Source: Mesodorylaimus sp. YZB2_4 (Eukaryota > Nematoda > Enoplea > Dorylaimida > Dorylaimidae). From it: DNA of 64,000 bases. The stretch is from assembly GCA_030248295.1 (NCBI GenBank), contig JASANH010000125.1, positions 1 to 64,000 on the forward strand. The letters run 5' to 3'. Under the pieces are notes generated by a model. The model saw only the letters and a program-made list of their open reading frames with translations. It ran no database searches and had not been told where the DNA came from. The first letter of the stretch is position 1, and every line of letters starts with the position of its first letter. The position numbers and the translations under genes are program-made. Positions 1 to 11,705 of this stretch are shown here, piece after piece.

Positions 1-667
1 ATGTTTTGCGTGTGAGTTCTGTGGAAAGTATGGTGCGGTGTGGACACGGATGTGTTGAAGGAAAAGCGGCGGATGGCAGCAAGGAAATTATAAGATGACT
101 GTTTTTCGGAAATTTTGAGTGCTGATATAGTTGGTTTAGATATGAAGTTTGTAGAGAAGTTTTCGCTGTACAGTAGAAAATAAGGGTAATTTTTTTGAAA
201 TCAGGTGGAAAAGAAAATTTTGTCGATGGTGGTACGCGAAATAGCGATTTGGCTATTTGGTGTGCTGTGATTTCGTTAGGGTCGCATGTTTGTTTATAGG
301 CGGGCGGGTTGCGGTGACGTTGTGCAATTCATCGTAAGCGCGGGTTAGCTTAGGGAATAAAGATTAGCGCCATAGGCGAGGGGAGGGGGGCGTATGTTTT
401 GCGTGTGTGGGCTGTGGAAAGTACAGCGGGGGATTTTTGGCACGGTCGGTGGGCATCTGGGTATAGCAATGGGGTATGCATGGTCACGTGCTGATGGGGT
501 GGCGGCGGGTGGCAGCGAGGGGGTGTTATCACCAGTGTTTTCTGGAACTACAGTATTTGGTAATGACATAGATATTTTATGGATGAAGTGTGTGGAGAAA
601 TGTGGGGAGTAATTCATGGCAGTTTTGTGGTATGGGGCAATATGATAAAAAGAGCTTTATTTAGCGG
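1..667. repeat. Diverged direct repeat, no gene seen
   Basis: No coding region is supported here. Bases 1-165 and 393-610 are diverged direct copies: both begin atgttttgcgtgtg, share ctgtggaaagta, a ggcagc-containing GT-rich middle, and a distal stretch resembling agatat...gaag...gtggagaa. The region is T/G-rich on the plus strand. It may be a decayed dispersed element or a segmental duplication. The left copy is cut by the window edge. Confidence 0.5.
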
Positions 668-840
668 GTTGTAACCTTGGAAGTCGATGGCTCCATCTTT
701 ATTTCAATCGGCTGTCCTAGTCATATCTTCCAATTCGCTCGCGCTCATATTTTCTCCCAACGTCTTCATTCTACGGCTAAGTTCTTGGGCTATTATCCGT
801 CCATCTTTGTTCGATTCCAATATCTAGAACAAGCACATCG
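668..840 (-). pseudogene. Calmodulin-like EF-hand pair, decayed
   Basis: On the minus strand one frame reads ILESNKDGRIIAQELSRRM, then KTLGENMSASELEDM, then TRTAD-stop-NKDGAIDFQG. This follows the calmodulin layout of an EF loop (x-S-N-K-D-G-x-I with Glu at position 12), the helix-linker LGE...ELEDM, and a second loop D-x-N-K-D-G-x-I-D-F. Damage is visible: a TGA replaces the second residue of the second loop, loop position 1 of the first hand is Glu rather than Asp, position 12 of the second loop is Gly instead of Glu, and a TAG lies just upstream of the first hand. Further up (about 840-975) a weak remnant of another hand (IDSRNEGVVL) can be read. I take this as a dead gene or retrocopy; a real gene split by unrecognised introns is less likely. 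Confidence 0.55.
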
Positions 841-1574
841 CCGATCAGCCGAGTACATCGTTTATAACATACACAATAACCTGGGCCTGGCCTGGCACCT
901 AGTGACAAAGCAACATGGCACGCTCGCTCGCACTCAAGAACCACACCTTCATTGCGAGAATCAATGGCTGTCATATTCTGAACTGCTACAGCATACTGTA
1001 AGACGACCTATGCTTCCTGACCTGCGCTATGTACAACAGCAGTGCTGTCAGGCACCCTGTACAACATCATAAAACTTTCAGCAGCCTTGTGACGTCTTAA
1101 AACTGTCAGTGCAAAACCACCCTGTCGGCCAGTAAATCATGTCTTGTGTTACGTGTCCCTTCACCCTCGACTGTGTTTTAGCATTTCGCGATGAGGTAAA
1201 CAGGAACAAAATCACGTGTCAGGGAAACACCACTCTCGCCCAACAGCCACCCACCTCAAATACAGCATGGAAGTCTTCCTCGCCACTCTGCCGGTCGTCA
1301 TCTCCATCGGTATCTGCCAAATCGTACATGACGACTTATATGAACTCTTCGAATTCTATAGTTCCCTTGCCTGAAATCGCATGCACTCACATCATCTGAT
1401 CGGCACAACTCGGACATATTTTCGACCAGAAGCCGAGACTTGATGTCGTCGTGATTCTTAGCAGTGAAATTTATTTGTTCACTTAATTATTTATTTGTCG
1501 TTAATTCGGTCGACAAATCATCCACAACGCCAATTATGCCATATACTTTTACTGGCAACCTGCCAGTAAGCGAG
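841..1574. other. Gene-free stretch
   Basis: Apart from possible EF-hand remnants at its left edge I see no conserved motif, splice-signal pattern or RNA gene here. Confidence 0.4.
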
Positions 1575-2231
1575 ACCCCCACTAAAAAAAGTCCATGAAA
1601 TGGACCAACCCCTAGGTGCTTAGGAATAGAGAACACAAACCTGCCCTCAAAAAACCGTGCGAAAAATTTCCCCTCTCCACGCGCTTCTCTATTCCTAAGC
1701 CCTGACAAATGATACCGTTGTGCGTTGCTGCAGGAACGCTGAAGCTTCGTGGCATGCGGTCACTACACTCACGTTCTATGTATAACGTGAAATAATCGTT
1801 GCACAGGAAGCCTGCTCTTTGACACAATGAGTAACCGACACAGCCATTATATCCGGACACTTGGCATTCTATTAATTGACCTACAGCTTGCAATCGTAAC
1901 ATGCCTACAGTTATAGTGACATAACGCACTGTCCATTTACAAAATGCATAGTTTACTTGAAAGACTAAACGAATCACTGCGCCGAACCCATAACAGCAAA
2001 ATCTCATGCCTTCAACCATGCAAGCAATGCAGCAAATGCTTCTATGCATTATGACTCGGCATGCAATGTATTCTCCACGCTATACCTAACGCAAGCGTAT
2101 ATCAGGGCTTAGGAATAGAGAAGCGCGTGGAGAGGGGAAATTTTTCGCACGGTTTTTTGGTGGCAGGTTTGTGTTCTCTATTCCTAAGCACCTAGGGGTT
2201 GGTCCATTTCATGGACCTTTTTTAGTGGGGT
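1575..2231. repeat. Fold-back element with about 130 bp inverted arms
   Basis: The left arm (1575-1705) and right arm (2102-2231) are near-perfect inverted copies around a unique loop of about 400 bp. Each arm is itself built from smaller palindromes: gcttaggaatagagaa is inverted at the other end of the same arm as ttctctattcctaagc, and gtccatgaaatggac forms a short palindrome near the outer end. Such nested symmetry is typical of fold-back or MITE-type DNA elements. I could not identify a target-site duplication or a transposase in the loop. Confidence 0.8.
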
Positions 2232-5200
2232 ACGTGGATATGGCTCCAAACCGGCGCATCAACGCACCGCACCGTAAATAAATGCATTATTTTAGGGTTT
2301 TTAAATTGTATCTATCAAATCTCGCTTCTTTCGGGAGTACGTAAAAATGCATGTTGACAGCTATCATGAAAACCAAGAGGGTCACTGCATGCACCACCAT
2401 TAAAAATTAGTTCTGCATGCTGCTGCCAACATGGCAAAGTTTCAGCTTGCGACCAGGGGGTCTCGGAAGAGAAACTAATAAACACAAAACATTACGGCAT
2501 TCCAAGCAGCGTGGGCGATTTAAAAACGCAACGAATAACGAGCGAACACTTATTGTCAGTAACTGAGAAAATCCATTAGGAAGCCCACCCACAATTCAAA
2601 GGCATTCTTTCTTAACCTTTTTCTATTACTCTAGAAGGGCGCACAGTATTCGCTTTCTTCCTGGTGCTTTGCAAGAAAACCTTCGCGATTACGAAATAGG
2701 CATAGTCGATAGTCGATTTTTTGATCAGGTGATAGAGCTTTTGTTTGCCTGCCATTTATGTAACGTTATTATGGCACTTGAGCAGGCCAAAAATCTCAAT
2801 CTTCTTTCCCGAGTTTCCCGTCCCACGCGATAAATTGCAGCCTTCAAAAAAAGTACGAATAAATTTTGCAAATTTTTAGGTCGTTGGGGCTCTTGGTTTA
2901 AGGGGCCTCAAAAAGTTTAGCGGGAAAATAAAAAGTCCAGATGGAACTGATTTTAGTCTGTGGTCATACTGTATTTCGGGAAAGCATACATTTAAACTCA
3001 AAACTAGGTTTTTTATGTTCATGTTGAGCCATGCTGTCCTTTCCCTGCACTTTGCTTGATGACTATATGACTTGGGCCTGATGACTGTAGCGAGTCTAAG
3101 GTTAATTTTTTTAAGGCGTCTTCATCGTCTAGCTAGCCGGGCTGCACAGTTTCATGACATGAAAGCGCAGCTATTTAAGACATGCGTCGGGGAATTTCTG
3201 GTGCCAGAAATTACCTCAGGCAGGTTCGTTTTTAGCCACTTATCACAAATGGCGTAAGATTCAAACGGTGAACAGAGAAGGTGCGGGCTGGGGTTACTGT
3301 AAGCGCTCACCTGAACAATGCCAAAAGTCAGAAAACTGTCTCACACGGGGCGATTGCCAGTTTTTTTTATAATGATGTTGTTTTTATTTATTTTCCGTAA
3401 TTTGTTTTTTAGATTTTTCTTGTTTCAAACTATATGCACGAGTACGGACTGCACGTCTTCATGTCTACACGACGAGGAACTCAGCGCAAAAAGTAGAACA
3501 GTGATTTTTGAAACTATTAGAGGAAAAATATAACAGAATTTATCAATAATCAACGAAAAGGAATTCATGCTTGTGGAAGAAAATAAGAATTATTCCAGAA
3601 GTCAAAAAGAACTAAGCTTGGTAGGGTCCGAAACCACATGTACAGCGCCCCGACTGCAGAAACTGTGCGTCAAAAGTCCTCTGCGCCACAGAGTTCTTTC
3701 AAATTTCTGGCAGAAGTCAAAAGACAAGCAGTTTTTGACCCCTTTCAGGCCTTCCCTGTCTAATCGGAAGGGACCTTCTCAGAGCGGAAGCGGAGGATAT
3801 CTGGAATGAAATCTTTCTTTTGGAGACAGCAAGGACGAATTGACTCATGACAGAATTGTCCAGCCTTATCTGCGCTATATGTAGTTTGCACGTGATGGAC
3901 TATCTTGCGCCAAACATTGTAGATGGGCGGAAAGTGACCAAGAGACCATTTCCTAAATCCGGGTAGACAATGGTCAGTGTCAACTTTTGTTGCCTCAGAC
4001 AGGTTTCCTGTTCTCTACCGAACTATTCTCCAAAACCTCGATGAATGCTTGCCTCTAACGATAAGAATGAGAATTCTTGCCGGGGGGGGGGGGGGTTCTC
4101 ATAACATAATCGGCGTGCGTTTTGTTCCATCGAGCCATTTTCTCTCAGTTTCAGTTTCTCCGCTCTGTGCTCTAGAATTTATGTTTGTTTTTCCTTCGCG
4201 GAGGGCGAGCGCTGACTTGGGTTTGAAGAAGGCCCGAGCAGCGCGGTCAAGATTTACATAATGTTCCCAGTATAGTGCAGATTCGTGTACAACTAGTGTG
4301 CGGAGAATAGGAGGTGCAAGATGTGAGTATGAAACCACTGTTCTTTAAGCTATTTCCAGGGTTTAAGTGGTGCAGCGCAGCGCCGTTCGATACAACACTC
4401 CATTAATGCGGCCATCGTGGTTCGAGTCTACCAGTGGCTGGAATTTTTGGCTTTGAAAACTCTCTAAGCTGTCTTTTCTTTTCCAAACTGGTCACTTGCC
4501 TAAATCTACTGACGCGGGTTGCTTGGCGCAGACGCACAGATGAATAAAATCTTACTTGGACCAAAACGGGAATCAGCCTCTACACTTGACTTGACTTCAA
4601 CGAACGAACGCCGATTCCGTAATGAGAAAACCCCCAGATAACATGCGACAGTGTAACAGACTTTACATTCCACTGCTTTTTGTGCATGCGTTGTAGAGCG
4701 CCTCGACCACTGGTCATCTATCAGGTTATCAGAAGAAGGGGTGGGCCAGATAATAATAAATGCTAATAAAAGAGCCAACGTCAATCGATTATTCACGATG
4801 GAAAGCGCCACGATGATCACCATTGTCTCTGAGAGAGCCCCTAGATTCTGCATGTGAAAATAACAGCTATCATAGTGAGAAGAATAGCGGCTGTTGTGCA
4901 GGTGATAAACGCAGCGGGTTTAGAAACAAATGAATCATACATTCGATTCTCGATTCTCTACTCTTCGATTCTCTTCTCGAGCAATTTTTTTGAACTTTTT
5001 TTAACTAACCGCAAATATTTCATACCGTACTGTATTTTAGAACTTTACAATTGCATGCCTGCTGCAAGCTCAACGTTTTCTTTAGCATGTAGCTTGAACT
5101 GTTGGCCTACCGCTTATGTTAGACGAAGTACAAGATTCGGGCAGGCATTCACAAGGCAGGCATCAAATGACCCCCGCTGCGGCTTATTGACTATGGACGC

Positions 5201-6589
5201 GCTGAGGCAGAGAACAAAAGAGTTTAGCCGTGAAAACAATGGGCAGGTGCACTAACTTATCAACCTTGGCGGCCACATAACTTGTTCAAACAGTCCGACT
5301 TATGTCCTTTAACCAGACAATTTTCGGTCACAGGTATTGCTGGTACGCGTTTATTGCAGGTTTTCTTGAAGCCTAAACACCATCAAGGAAAACTAAAGCG
5401 GAAGCGAGCGCCCGATGAACTATGAACTAGTATTTTCATAAACTAGCACCTCACCGAAGTGACATAACGAGACAGCAGCCCATTTCGTTATGTCAAGTCA
5501 GGCGGAATTTCCTTCTTCCCAAGGTGACACAAAGTATTGAGCATAACAATTTTTGTCTTGCCTGGATTAACTAATTAATCAGGGAATGTGCGCAACCTTT
5601 GAAATCTGGGCAGATAATTTGATAAGGCTACTGCCACCATTTTCTGAGTGGAAAAGGCTATTAAAGGGGCCCGGGTGTGCTTGTTTCTGTCAATTAATGC
5701 AAATGAGAGCTCTCATCCGGAATTTAGTTTCCTGTCCAGGAAACGCGAGAGCTCATTGAATTTCTCCTCTCGTCTTTGCAGCTTCCTCCTCAGAGGTCTG
5801 GCTTGTGTCAACAAGCTTCTGGTCGTGTGAGACGTCAAAAAAACAAAGCCTTCTTTCTATTTTTTTGAAGTTCTGAAGCGTTGTCTCTTTATCTCAAATT
5901 CGTCTTACAGCTAGGTAGAAATAACAAGGCTGAACAGACTCCCTCTTCTTGGCGGATAGCAAAGCAGTTTCTGTACCGCGTAGGATGAAATTTAGCTAGT
6001 TTTTCCAAGTCGCTATGTGTATTCGAAAACATGCCTAAGAAGTTTTTGATTAGCCAAACTTAATCCACTCCCACTTTTATTTCTTGCTTCCCCAGCCATT
6101 GCTAAATGGTCATGGAATTCGCTTTTTCGCATTAAGATGCTACCGTCGCGTGATCTGGTGGACACGTCCCTTTGACGTGCTTGAGGTGCGTCGAGTCGAA
6201 AATGTACTTACAAGGTCTAGGTTCCTCGCTCGATGATTTTAAACAGCTTTATCATTTTGAACTGGCGCTTTTCGTTCTGCCTACTTACGTTAGTTTGCAT
6301 GTTTTACTCTGTTCTGCTTTGTTATTCTAAGTAGGGTCATAGTTGAACTTGTTTATTCAAACGCTTCACTTGCAGGTTTGTCCTGCTGTTAATTACAAAC
6401 TGTACCTACTGAACTACATACTGTATGTGTTTTAGTACAGTCCATTACACTACAGCATTTTACTCAAAAAAAGCTGACAGGCACGGGTATCGATTAATGG
6501 TTAATTAACTACCACCTACCTCGCCCTCGCCCCTGTTAAAAGCGCAATCGGATACAATGTACGAAAAACAGGATTAAAATATGTAGCTA
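2232..6589. other. Gene-free stretch
   Basis: About 4.3 kb with no coding segment I can support. Open frames here are short and have no recognisable domain, signal peptide or flanking splice signals. It contains one poly-G tract (4082-4095). A tRNA B-box-like ggttcgagtcta near 4429 lacks a matching cloverleaf. Confidence 0.5.
4082..4095. repeat. Poly-G tract, 14 G
   Basis: Uninterrupted G run with G-quadruplex potential; one of six long G/C monotracts in the window. Confidence 0.9.
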
Positions 6590-6916
6590 ACAAGGGAGCA
6601 TCGCCAACCGTCAAGTCGAACTTTGAAAAACCAAAAATTGTAATATGTTCCTGGGTGCAAAAGAAAGCTTTCTGCAAAATATTAGAGGCGTCTGGCCAAC
6701 AGTGGTCAGCGTCTGGTCAGCAGTGGGTTTTTTCCTGAAAAACCCAAAAAATCCAGCAGAATTTGAAAATTTTACTGTACTTTACGCGCTGACCACTGCT
6801 GACCAGTTGGCTAGACGCCTCTGATATTTTGCACAGAGCTTTCTTCTACACCCAGGAACATGTTACAATTTTTGGTTTTCCAAAATTCGACTTAAGGGTT
6901 GGCTATGTTCCCTTGT
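6590..6916. repeat. Fold-back element, about 130 bp arms
   Basis: Left arm 6590-6727 and right arm 6789-6916 are imperfect inverted copies. The outer ends read caaggga...tcccttg, and the inner parts contain ggtcagc/gctgacc motifs flanking a spacer of about 60 bp with its own small hairpin (gggttttttcctgaaaaaccc). Similar ggccac/gtggtcagc/gaccagc palindromic sequence recurs at 19920-20030, so this is probably one copy of a dispersed non-autonomous family. Confidence 0.75.
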
Positions 6917-8566
6917 AAGTGGTTTTTTTTGAAAATGTATAACTACCGGGAACACCATTATTTCTTCACCCATAGATTAAAAAGAATGTTAGCATTTCAG
7001 TAGTACGAAGCAAGCACATGCTTCATCTTTACACACACTGCCGCCTCCTGAGACTGTTCGTTCAATGCACCATCCCATGGACACACTGCCATGAAGCTTT
7101 TGACAACGAGGAGTGCAGGGCAGCTCTTTATTGAGCTCACTGTCAGTTTTTCCTACGTGAGTACGCGCGAATTAATTAGAACAATGGGCTCCTTAGTTGG
7201 AGCTGGACACCAAACAATGCTCAAATTTTTTATCCCCTGCTCTTCTAGTCCTACTTTAATCAAAATTTTTCTGGACGGCGACTATTATTTGAGTACTTCG
7301 GCATATGGTCTATTCGTGTAAACGTCTACCAGAAGCCACAAAAACAGCTATGAACTCGATATTTTCTTTTGAAATCCAATTAAACTAAAACCACTTTTCT
7401 GGTGATTTGAAGAACAGCTCTACAAAGATTTATGGGGAGCATACGTTGACTGGATACACCGCAACTTGGCTTCTTGGGAAGTCTTCAAGCGCATTTCAGC
7501 GTAGCATCACAATTTTCCAGTAATCGAGACTTAAAAAATCTTTGACCTTAATGTAGTGCTGCCTCTCCTCGACTATCATCATTGGAGCCGTATACACGAG
7601 TATGGCTGCTCCTTAGAAGGCATGGCTTTTCAGGGGTCATTTTCTTTCGACCATGTTGGAGAATCACTGTTTAAAAATGAAAGACTACTTAAAACCTGTT
7701 TCACCCTCTGAACTACCAGTGGTTGCCTCTAGTGTGGTACATGGGATATGCATGCCAGCAGGAAAAAGCAAAGGGAACATAAGAAAAATGTACGAAGAGA
7801 TATTGACAAGGCTCTTATCATTAAAAGGACGAACAGGCTTATAGCTAAATTAGAACTCATTTCTTTGTGTTCTGTGCTTCGAATGATAAGAGCTCATGTT
7901 CGAGCTTGTAGTGATAACAAAAAGAGGAAGAAACTTTTCTATATTACGACAGTCATATTTTTGATTGTGACTTCATTTAACGTAGGTTGAACATTTACAG
8001 GTCGCTCACAGATTTCAGATTTGTTCCGACTTCGCACTCTTAGTGCCATGACTCCATCTGCCTCCGTGTATGTAACCTTACCCGTATTTTCATTAAACCC
8101 ATGTCCACCTCGACGATGATATTATAAAGGTATTAGAGCTACTTTACTTCCTCTTAAGACATTTGTCGCACTGAACTAGGAATAAGAATTTTGTCCTGGT
8201 TGATTCTGTGCGAGGTCTTACATAATGTCTATTTAGCAGTCAGCGTTTATATTAAATTTAATGGGCAGGTCCAGAACGGGTTATTAGAATTAGTTACTTC
8301 TTATTGTCAGGACTCGCCTTTTGTTGTACCCTTCTTCCTAAATCAAATCCCCCCTGGCCTCGATTCCCGAACCAGCCATTGCATCCAGATTAGTGCAGTC
8401 GGCTGACCCTTCTCGCACTCACAACACAACGTCGATCTTTAATTAAATGATTCACGTCTGCACGGGCTTCTGCCGGTTTCATTAGCCGTCTTGGACGCGG
8501 CCTTGTCCCTTCTTCAGTTAGTTTACGCAGAATCGCTTCTCCTGTCAGGCTGCGACATTGAGGAAC
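6917..8566. other. Gene-free stretch upstream of the globin
   Basis: No coding exon recognised. A ttctcctgtcag at 8537-8548, just before the globin start, looks like a 3' splice or trans-splice acceptor. If so, a 5' UTR exon or a spliced leader could join here, but that cannot be shown from the sequence alone. Confidence 0.35.
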
Positions 8567-9283
8567 ATGGGTCACGCCCTGCGCAAATCGAATCCTAAGT
8601 CGGCTGGTGGCACGGACACTGACTTGAAAACGTCGAATTCGAAAGGGCAAAATTCGAAAGGAATTCAAAGAATCATCAGTCGCATAACTTGTTCGGAGTC
8701 CGCGTGTCCGGCTAATGATGACGGTGGAGGGACGAGGGAGCCGGGAATTCTCTCATGTTTATCCGATCCTCGAGCCAAAGAGCTTCTGAGAACAACTTGG
8801 ATCGATGATTTCGGTTTGCTGTACGACTTAGGAACGGATATTTACAATGAGATATTTCGATTAGATCCGAGCACGAAAAAGTTATTCAAAGCTTTAGACG
8901 GGTATGATTTGGAGAAAGATCCGGAAGCATTACGTCGTTGTCCTGGATTCAGTAAACAAGCACTACGTTTCATACAAACAGTCACAATGACGGTCAGAAA
9001 TTGCTCTCGATTATGGACTATCGACGACTACCTACGGGATATTGGGCGTCGACATGTGCAGTACAAGCAACAAGGGTTCGAACCCCGCCACTGGCACGTG
9101 TTCGAGACCGCTATGGCCAACGTGATCGAGGACAGAGCCGTCAATAAGCTGGCACTGAACGACACAGATCGTGCCATTTTGGCCGACGCCTACAGACAGC
9201 TTTCGAGACACATTGTCGCCTCGATGACGGCCGGATTTTTGGAACAAGAAAAGGAGGACCGACTGAAACTTGGTGTAAAATGA
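8567..9283 (+). CDS. Globin-domain protein, single exon
   Basis: Predicted protein of 238 residues. Residues 1-62 are a low-complexity Ser/Lys/Gly-rich extension; the globin fold covers about 65-225. Landmarks: the C-helix/CD motif DPSTKKLF with Phe CD1 at 107, Gln at the distal E7 position (131, in FSKQA), and the proximal F8 His at 163 (GRRHVQY). Gln at E7 is known in nematode globins and is compatible with oxygen binding. The start is the ATG giving MGHALRK; upstream in-frame codons lack ATG. Gly2 invites N-myristoylation, as in some nematode globins, but His3 does not fit the usual pattern. The whole domain is in one exon, although globin genes usually keep introns in helices B and G. A poly(A) signal follows the stop by one base. 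Ligand chemistry, respiratory or sensory, cannot be decided. Confidence 0.9.
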   Translation: MGHALRKSNPKSAGGTDTDLKTSNSKGQNSKGIQRIISRITCSESACPANDDGGGTREPGILSCLSDPRAKELLRTTWIDDFGLLYDLGTDIYNEIFRLDPSTKKLFKALDGYDLEKDPEALRRCPGFSKQALRFIQTVTMTVRNCSRLWTIDDYLRDIGRRHVQYKQQGFEPRHWHVFETAMANVIEDRAVNKLALNDTDRAILADAYRQLSRHIVASMTAGFLEQEKEDRLKLGVK

Positions 9284-9284
9284 A

Positions 9285-9290
9285 AATAAA
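9285..9290 (+). terminator. Poly(A) signal of the globin gene
   Basis: AATAAA begins one base after the globin TGA, so the 3' UTR would be very short. Confidence 0.6.
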
Positions 9291-10986
9291 TCTTGGCAAT
9301 TTGTGGTTTTGAAAAAAACGACATTGCGGACTGCAATGTATTTTTGTAGGTCATGTTCATATATGAGATACCTTAACCGCATTTTATGCTAACAGTCTAT
9401 ATTGTGGATTATGATTCATGTTGGTTTCTTGTCAGAGCCAGGCATGATGTTGTAGGATTTCGCATGAAAATACTTAGTATCATCAATTTTCATTGTGTGC
9501 CCTGTAAGCTTTCTTTTCTGATGTGACGTTTAAATTCTTGCGTAAAGGAGTTTTCGAGAAGAGGAAATAAGAAGATGAAGTTGTACGAAAACCTAAAATA
9601 AAAATGGGTAATAAATTACAGGTCACATGGGGTAGCTGTCTTATGACAAAAATTCATTGATTTTTCACCCCATTAATCTAATGAATACGTGTACATAAGA
9701 AGACATCAGAAGCACATTTATCACTTCCTGTATGACGGAGCTAGTTTTACTAGTTTTATGCCAACTGCTACAAAATATTGATGTAACTTGTGGCATTTTG
9801 AAAAATATGAATGAAACTTTCAAATGACTGCTTCCTTGGGTGGAAGGTCGTTTCATGCACAGTATTGCGAAAAGTTACTTATTAGTGGAAAGTAATAGAC
9901 TCTTGCAACTCATATATGGGGGTGTTGTAACATTCGAAGGTTTAGACACGATGTTCAACGAGCGCATATTTTCTATTTTATAGTTCTACCATAAGTGGTC
10001 CTAGCTTCGCACAAATATTAAGTACTGTTGATTGCTACTTGGTATGCAGCGGAGCCTAGCTATTTCTGTTGCAATTAAACCTGATTACGGCCACATCTCC
10101 ATGAAAGCTAATTAGACATCAAATTGTTATCGGATGGTTCTGAGTTTAAGGTCGCGATGAAGCCTGAATGGATATTTCGCACTTTTGAAGATAGAGAGGA
10201 TTCTGGGTGACTGACGTAAACAACCCTTGGCTGCACAGAAAATTCTTCCTCGTGCTCTAAATTTTTCATTTGAATAAGGTTAGGATTTGGTCTATACACG
10301 AATCCTGATAGAGAAATCTGACAGCGCAAAAACAGACCTTGTCCCAAAAGAGCAAATCGCATGATCGCGTGCTAGGTTTTCTTGCTTTATCAGAGGTACC
10401 TTTTCCATTTTCATTAATTTTTGAATGAGTAGGCCATCAGAACATGTCGTTAATACCTACTGGATTCACACGAAAAAATTATATAGCTTGTGACCGCTGC
10501 ACCGACATCTGCACCTAATGTTTCATCGATTGCCTTGCGTCCTATAGGCTTGCTGGAGGTGAGGCATGAGTAGCTCGGACTGTTAGTAAACTGATCGCGA
10601 GAAAAGTCAGTTTACACGGAAAAGCTGAGCGGGAAACATTTGAGCGAACAATGCCTACAAAATAGAAAATGCAACAGCAGAAAATGGTGGGTGGAGGAGT
10701 CCCAGGGATACGTTTTTCGAGGATAACTATAAGTGAAAATTTAAGCGGGGATAAACAGTTTCAATCCTAAGCATTAGTCTGTCTACTGTCTGATTAGCAT
10801 TAGCATGTCTACTGTCTGATAATCATCCACGTTGGATCCTCGTGTTCATTTTCTAGCCAAAGGGTGATCTGAAGATCCGTAGATTTGGCTGATGGCCATA
10901 CCAGCGCCACAACTACGAACTCGCAGCTACGAACGCGAGAGTAAGCAAGGACCACGCAGTGTGACACCCTAAAATGTATACGGATA
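9291..10986. other. Gene-free stretch
   Basis: AT-rich intergenic DNA; no conserved coding segment, RNA gene or long repeat recognised. Confidence 0.4.
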
Positions 10987-11100
10987 GTTCGATGAGATGC
11001 GCCAAATAAGCGTGCGATGCGGCGCTTTTGGGAGATCTGACAGTGTATAAAAGTGCCTGAAACGTCGCATCGCAAGCTTATTTGGCGCATCGCATCGAAC
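10987..11100. repeat. Short hairpin element, 35 bp arms
   Basis: Bases 10987-11021 and 11066-11100 are inverted copies with only about two mismatches (core gatgcgccaaataagc). The loop is about 44 bp. The size and symmetry fit a minimal MITE; no target duplication was identified. Confidence 0.75.
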
Positions 11101-11574
11101 TGTATTGATCGAATAAGTTGCCAGTGTTACTTGCTGTGAGTGTACAGTTTGTAAATTTGCTGCGCCAGTGGTCCAACACAATGCACGCTTTGCTTGGTTC
11201 TGCTATTGTAAAATTCTCACTGATGTCCCACACCCATCTGAATTGCTAGCTTCTCAATTACATAAGTACCCCAAGGTAAAATCTGTGAAATATTGGAGCT
11301 CAACTCGTATGGAGGTAAATATGGAGCACCTGTTTTCATATAAATTTGCCTATCTATTATTTGTCATTGTGCTGTATTAGAATGCTCGACAGAAGTGCCA
11401 ATTATTATCGCTTACATGCCAGGAGGGGGCAGAGAAGAGGTGTTTGCGCGCAGACAGAGCCCAAATACTCCGTTTAATTTAATGGCCACTTGCGCAAAGT
11501 GAGGATTTGCAATAAATCCACGTTTGTGGTGACTGATTTGGTGACGCGATTTGGTCGATTCTGGCGGTACTGGG

Positions 11575-11705
11575 TGGGCCACCAACGGCCTGGCGTGCAA
11601 GGTCAGCGAGGGTTTATGGTTGGCAAACCGACCTCCATCACCAGGGATCGAACCTGGAACGTTCCAAGCCGCTCACCACCAAGCAATACGGGTAGGCGCA
11701 CGCTT
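11575..11705 (-). mobile_element. tRNA-derived SINE, copy 1
   Basis: Read on the minus strand, it begins with a tRNA-like head: an A-box-like segment (ttgcttggtggtgagc) and, after about 25 bases, a canonical B box (ggttcgatccc). A tRNA-unrelated body follows, containing taaaccctcgc. The head (cccgtattgcttggtg) and body recur in the same orientation at 20115-20313, which makes a dispersed SINE more likely than a lone tRNA gene. The cloverleaf stems are not maintained. Confidence 0.65.

Noticed and set aside
677-1072. 131-codon plus-strand open frame at the left edge
   Set aside because: It is antisense to the EF-hand relic, and its sequence shows no domain.
4370-4450. tRNA gene suggested by a ggttcgagtcta B-box
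   Set aside because: No acceptor or D stem pairs with it, and no convincing A box at the right distance.
9067-9095. B-box-like ggttcgaacccc
   Set aside because: It lies inside the globin coding sequence, encoding GFEPR, and has no tRNA structure around it.
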